DNA of 18,729 bases from Lachnospira sp. UBA3212 (GTDB lineage Bacteria > Bacillota > Clostridia > Lachnospirales > Lachnospiraceae), in contig DEWK01000009.1 in assembly GCA_002363615.1 (NCBI GenBank), positions 1 to 18,729 on the forward strand. The letters are read 5' to 3'. The notes under the pieces are model-generated. The model saw only the letters and a list, made by a program, of their open reading frames with translations, searched no databases and was not told where the DNA came from. Each line of letters starts with the position of its first letter. The first letter of the stretch is position 1. Positions 1 to 6,533 of the stretch are shown here, one piece after another. The position numbers and the translations under genes were made by a program.

Positions 1-72
1 AAAAAAAAAAAAAAAGCAACACTTTTTGTACATTGTTTTGTAAATATTTTTCTTATGTTTATTATATCAAGC

Positions 73-118
73 AAAAATGACATTACAGTGACAGTCCCGT
101 CACTGTAATGTCATTTTT
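73..118. terminator. Perfect hairpin terminator, probably bidirectional
   Basis: A perfect 20-bp inverted repeat (73-92 with 99-118) encloses a 6-base loop. The outer five pairs are A:T, so the hairpin ends in five U on either strand. The TAA stop of the minus-strand esterase gene (117-119) overlaps the hairpin, so it most likely ends that transcript. It could also stop transcription arriving from the left. The U tract is short, but the stem is long and perfect. Confidence 0.8.
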
Positions 119-1433
119 ATGACTTGCTTTTCTTTCTTACCAAATATTTCTTTGCTTGATAGATTGTCTGGGCATAATTATATACCACAGATGAATTATT
201 TCCGCGGACAAAGGCATAAACCAATGCTCTTCTTCTGGCGATGTTGAAACGTCTTACACTTCCTGCCTTGTACCTGGAAAATTTAATTTTTTGAGTTCGC
301 ACCATAGCCGTTACAATTGGCGAATAATCCAAGGTGATATATGGATGCAGGTCCTTTAGATTTTCATCCTGAAGAACCAGGTATCCAAACATCTTTCCTA
401 TCACCTTGGCCCCATACTTGGTCAAGTGAGTGATGTCATAACCATCGTAATCGTAAATAAATAATCTTTCACTGACTACGGAACCCACTTCATTCATGTA
501 CATTCGCTGCACCGATCCCAGATCAATGTAGGAAACACCAGTGGCGGTTGCTACTTTCCTCATTTTATTTTCGCAAGACCGAAGAGTTCGTTTGGCCTTG
601 CCATTAGAAGTATAAATATATTGGTTGGTTGGTCCAACTAAAACCGGAATCCCCTTCATAGCCTGAATACTTGCAATGATTTTCTTCAGGTTTGCCCGAT
701 ACTGGGAAGGAGTTGTTTTAATGGATTCATTTTCAGAGAGGTAATCGTTGTGGCCAAGCATGATAAAGACCGTGTCTCCTTCTCCAATAGAACAAAGAAG
801 GTCATTGACTACTCCCGTTTTCAGCATGGTTTTGGTGCTCTGTCCCGATCTGCTGAAATTATAAACATCTAAGAAATCTGTTTCCGTTAAGGTTGCATAA
901 TAGCGGGTGTCCTCTAGTTCTGTGGTCTCTCCAATCGTCCCTGAAGATAAGGCACTTAAGAATCCCTGTCCTACGCCGCCTCGCTCCTCATCTTCCTCAT
1001 AATATCGAGTCGTAGAGTCTCCCAGAAAGTAAATAGACTTCTTTTCCTTAGGAGCATTTCCCTCTAGGGCCACTGCCTTGATTTCAAGCGCATCTGCGCT
1101 GATATTATCTGGAATATCCACGCACAAACTGCCCTCTGTTACTGCTACCTTGCAGGAAAAATTCTTGGTTTTTCCTGCGTCTAAATTCTTGGAGCCCATG
1201 GCATCTACCCCATTGACTTCATAGCAAAATCGCGTCAAGTTTTTGGTAAAGTTATAGGCACTTACCGTCACCTTGTAAATTCCATTCTCACAAGTAAGAG
1301 GAATCTCATCTTTTAAAATCATTTCCTCTTGTCCATATACACTGGTATTTGCCACCCAAATCATGACAAATAACAAGAACAAAAATCCTACTAATCTTGA
1401 ATAAATTCCGATCTCTTTCTTCTGAAAAAGCAT
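117..1433 (-). CDS. Secreted SGNH/GDSL hydrolase, rhamnogalacturonan acetylesterase-like
   Basis: A 438-residue exported or membrane-anchored protein with the four SGNH hydrolase blocks, so probably an esterase acting on acetylated or acylated glycans outside the cell. A hydrophobic segment at about 13-34 acts as signal peptide or anchor. Residues 38-130 look like a beta-rich domain. Block I is GDST with Ser140, block II SRSGQS with Gly197, block III GHND with Asn229, and block V DITH with Asp333 and His336. The GDST, SGxST and GHND pattern resembles rhamnogalacturonan acetylesterases rather than lipases. A basic tail of about 80 residues follows the catalytic domain and I do not recognise it. 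The ATG sits 6 bases after the upstream gene's stop codon. Its ribosome site (GAAGGAG) overlaps the end of that gene, so the two are probably translationally coupled. The substrate cannot be read from sequence. Confidence 0.85.
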   Translation of the reverse strand: MLFQKKEIGIYSRLVGFLFLLFVMIWVANTSVYGQEEMILKDEIPLTCENGIYKVTVSAYNFTKNLTRFCYEVNGVDAMGSKNLDAGKTKNFSCKVAVTEGSLCVDIPDNISADALEIKAVALEGNAPKEKKSIYFLGDSTTRYYEEDEERGGVGQGFLSALSSGTIGETTELEDTRYYATLTETDFLDVYNFSRSGQSTKTMLKTGVVNDLLCSIGEGDTVFIMLGHNDYLSENESIKTTPSQYRANLKKIIASIQAMKGIPVLVGPTNQYIYTSNGKAKRTLRSCENKMRKVATATGVSYIDLGSVQRMYMNEVGSVVSERLFIYDYDGYDITHLTKYGAKVIGKMFGYLVLQDENLKDLHPYITLDYSPIVTAMVRTQKIKFSRYKAGSVRRFNIARRRALVYAFVRGNNSSVVYNYAQTIYQAKKYLVRKKSKS

Positions 1434-1439
1434 AAGACT

Positions 1440-2735
1440 TTACTCCTTCTTTTCTTTATTCGTTTTTTCTTCTTCATCCTCTGCTTTTCTGGCTTCTTTG
1501 GCTTTTTTTCCCCGAAGATTTTCGCCAAAGTTCGTATTAGTATGAATGCCACTCCTTCTTGGTAGGATAATTCCCTTCTTTTTCAAGGAAATATCTGTCA
1601 TCCCCTCAAGAATATAGGAACAAATCGCCACAAATGGCACTCCCAAAAACATACCTAACGGTCCTGCAATCCATCCACCTAAGGTGATTCCAAAGATAAT
1701 CCAAACCGGACGAAGTCCCGTGGAATTTCCAAGGATCTTTGGTCCCAGGAACAAACCATCAAATTGTTGCAACACAATAATCACTACAAAAAAGATTACC
1801 GCTGCCTTCCAAGATACCATAAGCTGAATCAAAACTCCCGGCACAGCACCAATAAATGGTCCAAAGTAAGGAATCATATTGGTTAAGCCCACCACCAAAC
1901 TAATAATCAAGGCATATTTCAACTGTAATAAGGAAGTGATAATAAAGCAAAGACATCCAATAATCAAGGAATCGACCGTCTTTCCTACCACAAAGTTTGT
2001 AAAGATGCTAGTACAGTCCTTGCAGGTCTTTAATACAATTAAGGCCCTCTTCTGACTCATGATAGCATAGATATGTCTGCGGAATCCATAACGCACACGA
2101 TTCCAATCTAAAATCAGATAACATGATACCATAATAGCAATCAAAATATTCAAGATCCAAGAAATAATGGATACTCCCACTCCATAAATTTTAGAAAATA
2201 CTGAGGTTGCTATGGTTTGAATCATGGTTGAAATACTTGGTAGCGCCTTGGTAACTGCTTCCTCCAACTGCTTTAAATCCAAACCCGGAAATTTCTTTTG
2301 AAGCGTATCTCCCCATGATATAACGGTGGGTCCAAAATTTTGAATAGATACCGCCAAATCTCCAATGGATTCTATTAAACGTGGAATTAGGTAGATAATA
2401 GTTACAATCACTACTCCAAGAATGATCACATAGGAAGTAAGTAATCCTAAGATCTTTCTGGTTCTTTCTTTCTTCACATAGAAGAACTTCTTATAAACCT
2501 TCCGATCAAAGAAGCTGACCGCTGGCATCAGTACCAAGGCCAACAAAAATCCTATAATTACCGGAGACACCGCCGAAAGAAAGCTTTTTAAAATGGAAAT
2601 CGTAGACGACCAATTCCAAATCACTTTTGCAATACAGGTGCACACCAAGACAATTAATACAATATATATCGCCAGATGAAAATTTCTCTTAGAGAACACC
2701 GGTGGCTTTTTTTCTGGTTGTTTTGGATTTGCCAT
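1440..2735 (-). CDS. AI-2E family transporter (UPF0118, PerM/YdiK-like)
   Basis: A 431-residue polytopic membrane protein of the AI-2E transporter family (Pfam PF01594). Family members are proposed exporters of small molecules or ion antiporters, and few have proven substrates. Hydrophobic segments fall near 20-42, 52-75, 95-117 and 185-210, and several more between 250 and 380. A soluble stretch at about 120-185 separates the two halves, as usual for the family. Diagnostic motifs are NMIPYFGPFIGAVPG near residue 290 and QQFDGLFLGPKILG near 325. The C-terminus is a Lys/Glu-rich cytoplasmic tail. The ATG has a strong GGAGG seven bases upstream, and a clear promoter lies about 70-100 bases further out. 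It is the first gene of a two-gene transcript with the SGNH hydrolase. The autoinducer-2 name is historical and not evidence of quorum-sensing function here. Confidence 0.9.
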   Translation of the reverse strand: MANPKQPEKKPPVFSKRNFHLAIYIVLIVLVCTCIAKVIWNWSSTISILKSFLSAVSPVIIGFLLALVLMPAVSFFDRKVYKKFFYVKKERTRKILGLLTSYVIILGVVIVTIIYLIPRLIESIGDLAVSIQNFGPTVISWGDTLQKKFPGLDLKQLEEAVTKALPSISTMIQTIATSVFSKIYGVGVSIISWILNILIAIMVSCYLILDWNRVRYGFRRHIYAIMSQKRALIVLKTCKDCTSIFTNFVVGKTVDSLIIGCLCFIITSLLQLKYALIISLVVGLTNMIPYFGPFIGAVPGVLIQLMVSWKAAVIFFVVIIVLQQFDGLFLGPKILGNSTGLRPVWIIFGITLGGWIAGPLGMFLGVPFVAICSYILEGMTDISLKKKGIILPRRSGIHTNTNFGENLRGKKAKEARKAEDEEEKTNKEKKE

Positions 2736-2806
2736 AAGACCTCCTTTCCACCATGCTTAATCACATATATCCTAGCAAAGGGCAATCCCCACCCTTTAAC
2801 ATCCCT

Positions 2807-2835
2807 ATTATAGTGGACTTTTTCATTCTTTACAA
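2807..2835 (-). promoter_or_regulatory. Sigma-70-type promoter for the AI-2E transporter/SGNH pair
   Basis: On the minus strand, TTGTAA (2830-2835) and a perfect TATAAT (2807-2812) are separated by exactly 17 bases. Transcription would start near 2800, about 65 bases before the transporter ATG. The -35 box matches 4 of 6 consensus bases. Confidence 0.7.
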
Positions 2836-2863
2836 TCTTTTTTAATTTTTTTTTAAAAAGTAC

Positions 2864-2892
2864 TTGCATTTTCACTTGAACTTGTATATAAT
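2864..2892 (+). promoter_or_regulatory. Sigma-70-type promoter for tRNA-Lys
   Basis: TTGCAT (2864-2869) and a perfect TATAAT (2887-2892) have the ideal 17-base spacer. The predicted start is near 2899, giving a leader of about 37 bases before the mature tRNA. It is divergent from the transporter promoter, with about 30 bases between the two -35 boxes. Confidence 0.8.
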
Positions 2893-2935
2893 ACCACTTG
2901 TGTTCAGCAAGAGAGAACACAAAATGAAATCTTGA

Positions 2936-3008
2936 GCGCGATTAGCTCAGTTGGTAGAGCACCTGACTCTTAATCAGGGTGTCCAGGGTTCGAACCCCTG
3001 ATCGCGCA
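2936..3008 (+). tRNA. tRNA-Lys (anticodon CUU)
   Basis: A complete 73-base cloverleaf. The 7-bp acceptor stem (2936-2942 with 3001-3007) pairs perfectly, with discriminator A at 3008. The D arm contains AGCTCAGTTGGTAGAGC. The anticodon loop CTCTTAA gives anticodon CUU, reading AAG (Lys). The T arm contains the invariant GGTTCGAACC. The 3' CCA is not encoded, so it must be added after transcription. The gene has its own promoter and terminator and stands alone. Confidence 0.97.
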
Positions 3009-3012
3009 TGGT

Positions 3013-3056
3013 AAGCACTGTTTTCAAGACATGGATCTTGGGGATGGTGCTTTTTT
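3013..3056 (+). terminator. Terminator downstream of tRNA-Lys
   Basis: AAGCAC (3013-3018) pairs with GTGCTT (3047-3052). An inner CAAGA/TCTTG stem (3025-3029 with 3036-3040) lies inside it, and a T run follows to 3056. The stem is interrupted, but its position four bases after the tRNA and its T tract fit a terminator. Confidence 0.65.
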
Positions 3057-3063
3057 AGTGGAC

Positions 3064-3105
3064 AAAAAAAGGACTGTAAAAAAATCTTTGTTTTTTTTAC
3101 AGTCC
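3064..3105 (-). terminator. Terminator of the trmB-DUF4317 transcript
   Basis: GGACTGTAAAAAAA (3071-3084) pairs perfectly with its complement at 3092-3105 around a 7-base loop. Read on the minus strand, seven U follow (3070-3064). It begins 5 bases beyond the DUF4317 stop codon. The T run at 3091-3098 lies within the stem, so it may also block plus-strand readthrough from the tRNA. Confidence 0.85.
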
Positions 3106-3110
3106 GAATA

Positions 3111-4259
3111 CTATTCTTCCACTTCTTTTTTCTTCATGGTCCTGACAGACATGCCATTCACGGTAACACGGTCATCTACTGTGATAACCAAACACTCTTT
3201 TCCATCGATTCGTCTGGTTTCAATGCGCCCTAGGGCATCCGGATTAACCTTGATTTCCACGTCAGCGGTTTCAATCTTAAACTTCTTGGCATCCACTACA
3301 TTAGAAGCTAGGAAAGCCCCCTCTTCGCCCGCTTGCTCTTCAAAAATCCGGTCAAAATCTTCTAGCTGATCCTCTTCAATGCCATTATCCAGTAAGACAT
3401 TCTTCACATCATAGCCGGTAAAGACGTATGGCTCCTCGTTATCCTTGTTGTCATCCATAAGTTGAGTGAAGGTGTCATGAATATTGCTGAAGGTCTCATA
3501 ATCCACCTCGTCTCCAAGGGTTTGCTCCATGATAGCCATAAAATTTTCCTTCTGAGTACCCGCAGACATTGGGGCACGACAGCCAAGTACGTTGTCAATA
3601 AAAGCATATTGGAGTTCTTCCGGTTTCTTGCTGTAGTAGAGAAGACTGTGAATGTCATTGGTGCGATCCGTGAATGCCGGGAATAAAAAGGCATTGGCTG
3701 GGGGATCCACGATCCAATCACGGAAACGATCTTCAATACAATTCTTTTGCTGATTGTAGCCAAGGCCTGCCTTGGTCAGCTCGGAAGGACAAATGCAACA
3801 TAAGATAAAATCATAAACCGTGCCGGATGCATCCTCCATGATTTCACCAGAGCTAGCCTTGCCCGGAACATCATAGCGACCGTGAACAAGAACAATATAA
3901 TAATTCTCAACGGCAGCGTAATATTCAATCACCTGTCGGTAAAACTCGGTCACCAGGTCATCGTCATCAAGGCCGGAATCTCGAAGGCGCATTAAAAATT
4001 CATGCTTGCCTCCCTCCTCCTGCTCTTCCTCGAGAGGAAATTCCATATTTAAAAGATTCTTTCCCATCACGCCGGATAGGCCCTTCTTAAAAATCTCCAC
4101 ATACTTATGCTCATCTTCTTCGGGAAGGCTTGAGAACCTATGCTTAGAATCTACGCAAATGTTCTTTTCACCGTCTACATAGCATCCACGGATGGTGTAT
4201 AAGGCATTGTTCTCAACCTGAAAAGTCTTACGAATCTCTAACACTTCTTTTTTATTCAT
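3111..4259 (-). CDS. DUF4317 family protein
   Basis: A 382-residue soluble protein of unknown function that I recognise as the DUF4317 family (Pfam PF14199), which is common in Clostridia. The N-terminus contains the family-typical MNKKEVLEIRKTF and the GCYVDGEKN segment at about residues 25-33. Further conserved-looking stretches are ENYYIVLVHGRYDVP near 118-132 and CPSELTKAGLGYN near 157-169. The protein is acidic, with runs of Glu/Asp, and has no signal peptide or membrane segment, so it is presumably cytoplasmic. No catalytic motif can be identified. The start is set by AAGGAG 7 bases before the ATG. It lies 10 bases after trmB and shares that transcript, ending at the hairpin at 3064-3105. 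The pairing with a tRNA modification gene suggests but does not show a translation-related role. Confidence 0.85.
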   Translation of the reverse strand: MNKKEVLEIRKTFQVENNALYTIRGCYVDGEKNICVDSKHRFSSLPEEDEHKYVEIFKKGLSGVMGKNLLNMEFPLEEEQEEGGKHEFLMRLRDSGLDDDDLVTEFYRQVIEYYAAVENYYIVLVHGRYDVPGKASSGEIMEDASGTVYDFILCCICPSELTKAGLGYNQQKNCIEDRFRDWIVDPPANAFLFPAFTDRTNDIHSLLYYSKKPEELQYAFIDNVLGCRAPMSAGTQKENFMAIMEQTLGDEVDYETFSNIHDTFTQLMDDNKDNEEPYVFTGYDVKNVLLDNGIEEDQLEDFDRIFEEQAGEEGAFLASNVVDAKKFKIETADVEIKVNPDALGRIETRRIDGKECLVITVDDRVTVNGMSVRTMKKKEVEE

Positions 4260-4269
4260 CCCTAACTCC

Positions 4270-4920
4270 TTATCTTCTAATGATCATCTTGCAAATCGGA
4301 TTGCCCATGGAGGAAAATTTCTCCTCATACTCGGTCATTACATTGCCCTTGCAAAGTTCTTCCTCGTGGTGAAGATCACGGGTTTTTGCAAGAAACTCCC
4401 ATTTACTTTCCTCCACTTCCTCCAGAGAAAAGGTAAACAAGTCCTGATTATCTGTCTTAAACTCCACTACACCATCCTTGGCAAGCACCACATCGTAGCG
4501 GTCAAGGAAGCGGCGACTGGTCAGGCGACGCTTAGCATGACGGTCCTTTGGCCATGGATCCGAAAAATTCAGATAAATCCTTGCAATTTCTCCCTCTGCA
4601 AATGCCTCTAACAAATCAGTGGCATCAAATCGAATAAAGAAAATATTCTTTGGTCTTTCTTCCTCAGGCATGGCCTCTAACTTCTCGACGGCTCGAACCA
4701 AAACACTAGAATACATCTCGATTCCCAGATAATTAATCTGGGGATGGTTCTTGGCAAGGGTGGTTAGAAACTGGCCCTTGCCGGTACCAATCTCAAGATA
4801 AATCGGATGATTATTGGAAAAAAGATCCTTCCACCTGCCTTTATATTCCTTCGCATCACGAACACAATAGCTGCTGGCATTGATTTTCTCATCTGCCCCT
4901 TTTACATGTTTTAAACGCAT
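4270..4920 (-). CDS. trmB: tRNA (guanine-N7-)-methyltransferase
   Basis: A 216-residue class I SAM-dependent enzyme that makes 7-methylguanosine at position 46 of the tRNA variable loop. The SAM-binding motif is EIGTGKGQF (43-51), with the acidic ribose-binding residue at Glu68. The family signature FSDPWPKDRHAKRR spans 119-132, and KTDN, which belongs to the catalytic and tRNA-binding face, is at 155-158. Length is normal for bacterial TrmB and no key residue appears missing. The ATG follows a short GAGG site. A promoter with a perfect TATAAT lies about 45-75 bases upstream. The gene is first in a two-gene transcript with DUF4317. Confidence 0.96.
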   Translation of the reverse strand: MRLKHVKGADEKINASSYCVRDAKEYKGRWKDLFSNNHPIYLEIGTGKGQFLTTLAKNHPQINYLGIEMYSSVLVRAVEKLEAMPEEERPKNIFFIRFDATDLLEAFAEGEIARIYLNFSDPWPKDRHAKRRLTSRRFLDRYDVVLAKDGVVEFKTDNQDLFTFSLEEVEESKWEFLAKTRDLHHEEELCKGNVMTEYEEKFSSMGNPICKMIIRR

Positions 4921-4963
4921 ACGTCCTCTTTTCTTTTAAAAAAAACCTCATTTCTACCGCAGT

Positions 4964-4993
4964 ATTATACATCATTTCTTCTTTTAAACGCAA
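4964..4993 (-). promoter_or_regulatory. Promoter for trmB-DUF4317
   Basis: On the minus strand, TTGCGT (4988-4993) lies 18 bases before a perfect TATAAT (4964-4969). The predicted start is near 4957, giving a leader of about 37 bases. Confidence 0.65.
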
Positions 4994-5012
4994 GCACCAA
5001 GTCATTTTGAGG

Positions 5013-5038
5013 ATACAAAGAAGACCATCAATTTGTAT
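5013..5038. promoter_or_regulatory. Inverted repeat upstream of the V-ATPase operon
   Basis: ATACAAA (5013-5019) and TTTGTAT (5032-5038) form a perfect 7-bp inverted repeat with a 12-base centre. It lies between the divergent trmB and ATPase promoters. It could be an operator or a chance AT-rich palindrome; no known binding motif is recognised. Confidence 0.25.
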
Positions 5039-5074
5039 AGAATTCTTGTTGAAACTGCTATTCTTTTGTGCACT

Positions 5075-5083
5075 TGCTATATT
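5075..5083 (+). promoter_or_regulatory. Possible extended -10 promoter for the V-ATPase operon
   Basis: TGCTATATT is an extended -10 element (TG, one base, then 5 of 6 matches to TATAAT). No good -35 box lies at the proper distance. An alternative -10 is TAAAAT at 5101-5106, also without a good -35. The operon must have a promoter here, because the preceding gene is divergent. Which element is used is uncertain. Confidence 0.35.
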
Positions 5084-5109
5084 TTAAGAGAAATTTGTAG
5101 TAAAATAGA

Positions 5110-5128
5110 TTTGACAACGATTGTCTAA
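5110..5128 (+). promoter_or_regulatory. Short palindrome in the ATPase operon leader
   Basis: GACAA (5113-5117) and TTGTC (5121-5125) flank a 3-base centre, extended by two further matching pairs after one mismatch. It ends six bases before the first ribosome site, so it could be a repressor site or a small hairpin. This is pattern only, with no known motif. Confidence 0.25.
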
Positions 5129-5133
5129 CAGAA

Positions 5134-5139
5134 AGGAGG
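5134..5139 (+). promoter_or_regulatory. Ribosome binding site fixing the ntpF start
   Basis: AGGAGG five bases before the ATG at 5145. The frame stays open upstream to a TTG at 5121, but that codon would place this site inside the coding region, so the ATG is preferred. Confidence 0.85.
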
Positions 5140-5144
5140 CACTG

Positions 5145-5468
5145 ATGAGTGAAATCATGAACGACGTAATCGCAAGGCTTTCCGGAATTGAAGATGCCTC
5201 AGTGGCTCTTGTAAACCAAGCAGAACAAGAAAAACTGGAGCTTTCAAAGCAAATAGAAGAAGAAAAAAATCATTTTCAGCAGGCCTTGCAAGAAGAAACA
5301 AAAAAAGGTCTGGAGGAATACCAAAAAGAAGTTCAGGGAAAGATCGACCAGGAATTAGAAGCCTTTTCTAAAAAGGAAGAGGAAGAGATGAAACAGATTC
5401 AGGAAGCCTTCCAAATTCACAAAGAAGACTACGCCAAGGAAATCTTTCTAAAGATTGTAAAAGGATAG
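5145..5468 (+). CDS. ntpF: V-type ATPase subunit G-like (NtpF/AhaH, peripheral stalk)
   Basis: A 107-residue, almost wholly alpha-helical, highly charged protein. Long Glu/Lys/Gln-rich heptad-like stretches from about 20 to 95 indicate a coiled coil. In bacterial and archaeal A/V-type ATPases this subunit pairs with subunit E to form the peripheral stalks holding the A3B3 head against membrane subunit I. Sequence conservation in the family is low. The assignment therefore rests on size, coiled-coil character and position as first gene of the operon, as in Enterococcus hirae. The ATG at 5145 is chosen for its AGGAGG. The stop codon TAG overlaps the ribosome site of ntpC. Confidence 0.8.
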   Translation: MSEIMNDVIARLSGIEDASVALVNQAEQEKLELSKQIEEEKNHFQQALQEETKKGLEEYQKEVQGKIDQELEAFSKKEEEEMKQIQEAFQIHKEDYAKEIFLKIVKG

Positions 5469-5477
5469 GAGGCCCCT

Positions 5478-6533
5478 ATGGATGCTGTATTTTCATTTAG
5501 CGGGTTATCTGCAAAAATCTCGGCCATGCAGGGAAAGCTTTTAACGGATGAGGACTACCAGGCTATTTCGGAACTAAAAAATCTTTCGGAATTTGCCAGT
5601 TACCTTTCCCGTCTGCCAGGCTATCCCGACCACCTGATTGAAAAAGATTTTTCAAAGATTCATCGGGAAGACCTGGAAGAAATCTTTCAAAACGTAATTC
5701 TATACGATTTCCATAAGATTTATCATTTTTGTGATTCAAAGAAAAAGATCTTCATGGACATGATTTTTATGAATTACGAGGCCAATTACCTAAAACGTGT
5801 GATTCGCTTTCTCTTAGATCACCGGCCAGACCGCCACTACTCAGAGAAAAATCCACTTTTTTGGAAGTATTCCAACTTGGATCAGGAAGCCATTGAAGAA
5901 GCCAACCACATGGAGGACTTGCTTGCAGCATTAAAAAATACCCGCTACTACCATAGCCTTTATGTAACTAGTCAGATGGCAAATCCAAGACCCTTTGACT
6001 ATACCATGGCCCTGGATCTGTCTTACTATTCCAGCATTTGGAAGATGAAAAAACGTTTTTTTTCCGGGAAGGAAGAAGCCATTATATCCGAACTCTACGG
6101 AAGATTAATCGACCTTTCCAACATTTCCTGGATCTATCGGGCAAAAAAATATTATTCCATGAAGACACCACATATTTATCCTCTTTTGATTCCCATTCAT
6201 TACCGCCTAAATATGGAGGATATTAAGGCCTTAGCCCAAGTGGAGGATATGAGCCATTACCATGAGGCTCTGCAGGCCACCCAGTACAAACGTTTTTTTA
6301 CAAACCAGAAAAGAAACCTCTCTTTTGATGACGCAAAAGATGCTATCTTAAAAGAGATTTACCAAACAAGAAGAAGGGAACATCCCTATTCTTACGCCAT
6401 CATTTACACCTACCTCTACCTAAAAGAGCAGGAAATCCTTAACCTGATTACCGGTTGTGAATGTATTCGGTATGGATATCCCCCTTATGAGGTATACCGG
6501 AAAATGACAAGAACAGGAGGTGACAAGGCGTGA
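5478..6533 (+). CDS. ntpC: V-type ATPase subunit C (NtpC, d/AC39-like rotor cap)
   Basis: A 351-residue subunit of the V0D/AC39 family. It sits as a funnel on the K ring and links the central shaft (D-F) to the membrane rotor. Evidence is the typical start with a short segment leading into helices (LLTDEDYQAISELKNLSEF), the conserved FMDMIFMNYEANYLKRVIR region near 93-111, and a helical repeat architecture without membrane segments. Length is normal for the family. The ribosome site AGGAGG overlaps the ntpF stop. The stop overlaps the GTG start of ntpI by 4 bases, which implies coupling. The gene lies between the stalk gene and ntpI; in the E. hirae operon it lies after ntpE. Confidence 0.88.
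   Translation: MDAVFSFSGLSAKISAMQGKLLTDEDYQAISELKNLSEFASYLSRLPGYPDHLIEKDFSKIHREDLEEIFQNVILYDFHKIYHFCDSKKKIFMDMIFMNYEANYLKRVIRFLLDHRPDRHYSEKNPLFWKYSNLDQEAIEEANHMEDLLAALKNTRYYHSLYVTSQMANPRPFDYTMALDLSYYSSIWKMKKRFFSGKEEAIISELYGRLIDLSNISWIYRAKKYYSMKTPHIYPLLIPIHYRLNMEDIKALAQVEDMSHYHEALQATQYKRFFTNQKRNLSFDDAKDAILKEIYQTRRREHPYSYAIIYTYLYLKEQEILNLITGCECIRYGYPPYEVYRKMTRTGGDKA

Noticed and set aside
1..15. Run of 15 A at the window edge
   Set aside because: Without the sequence to the left it cannot be told whether this is a terminator tract, an AT-rich spacer or an end effect; no stem is visible beside it.
2654..2920. Minus-strand 88-codon open frame across the transporter start and promoter region
   Set aside because: It covers the two promoter regions, overlaps the transporter gene and resembles no protein; it is a chance frame.
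5121..5144. In-frame TTG start eight codons ahead of ntpF
   Set aside because: It would put the AGGAGG ribosome site inside the coding region; ATG 5145 has ideal spacing.
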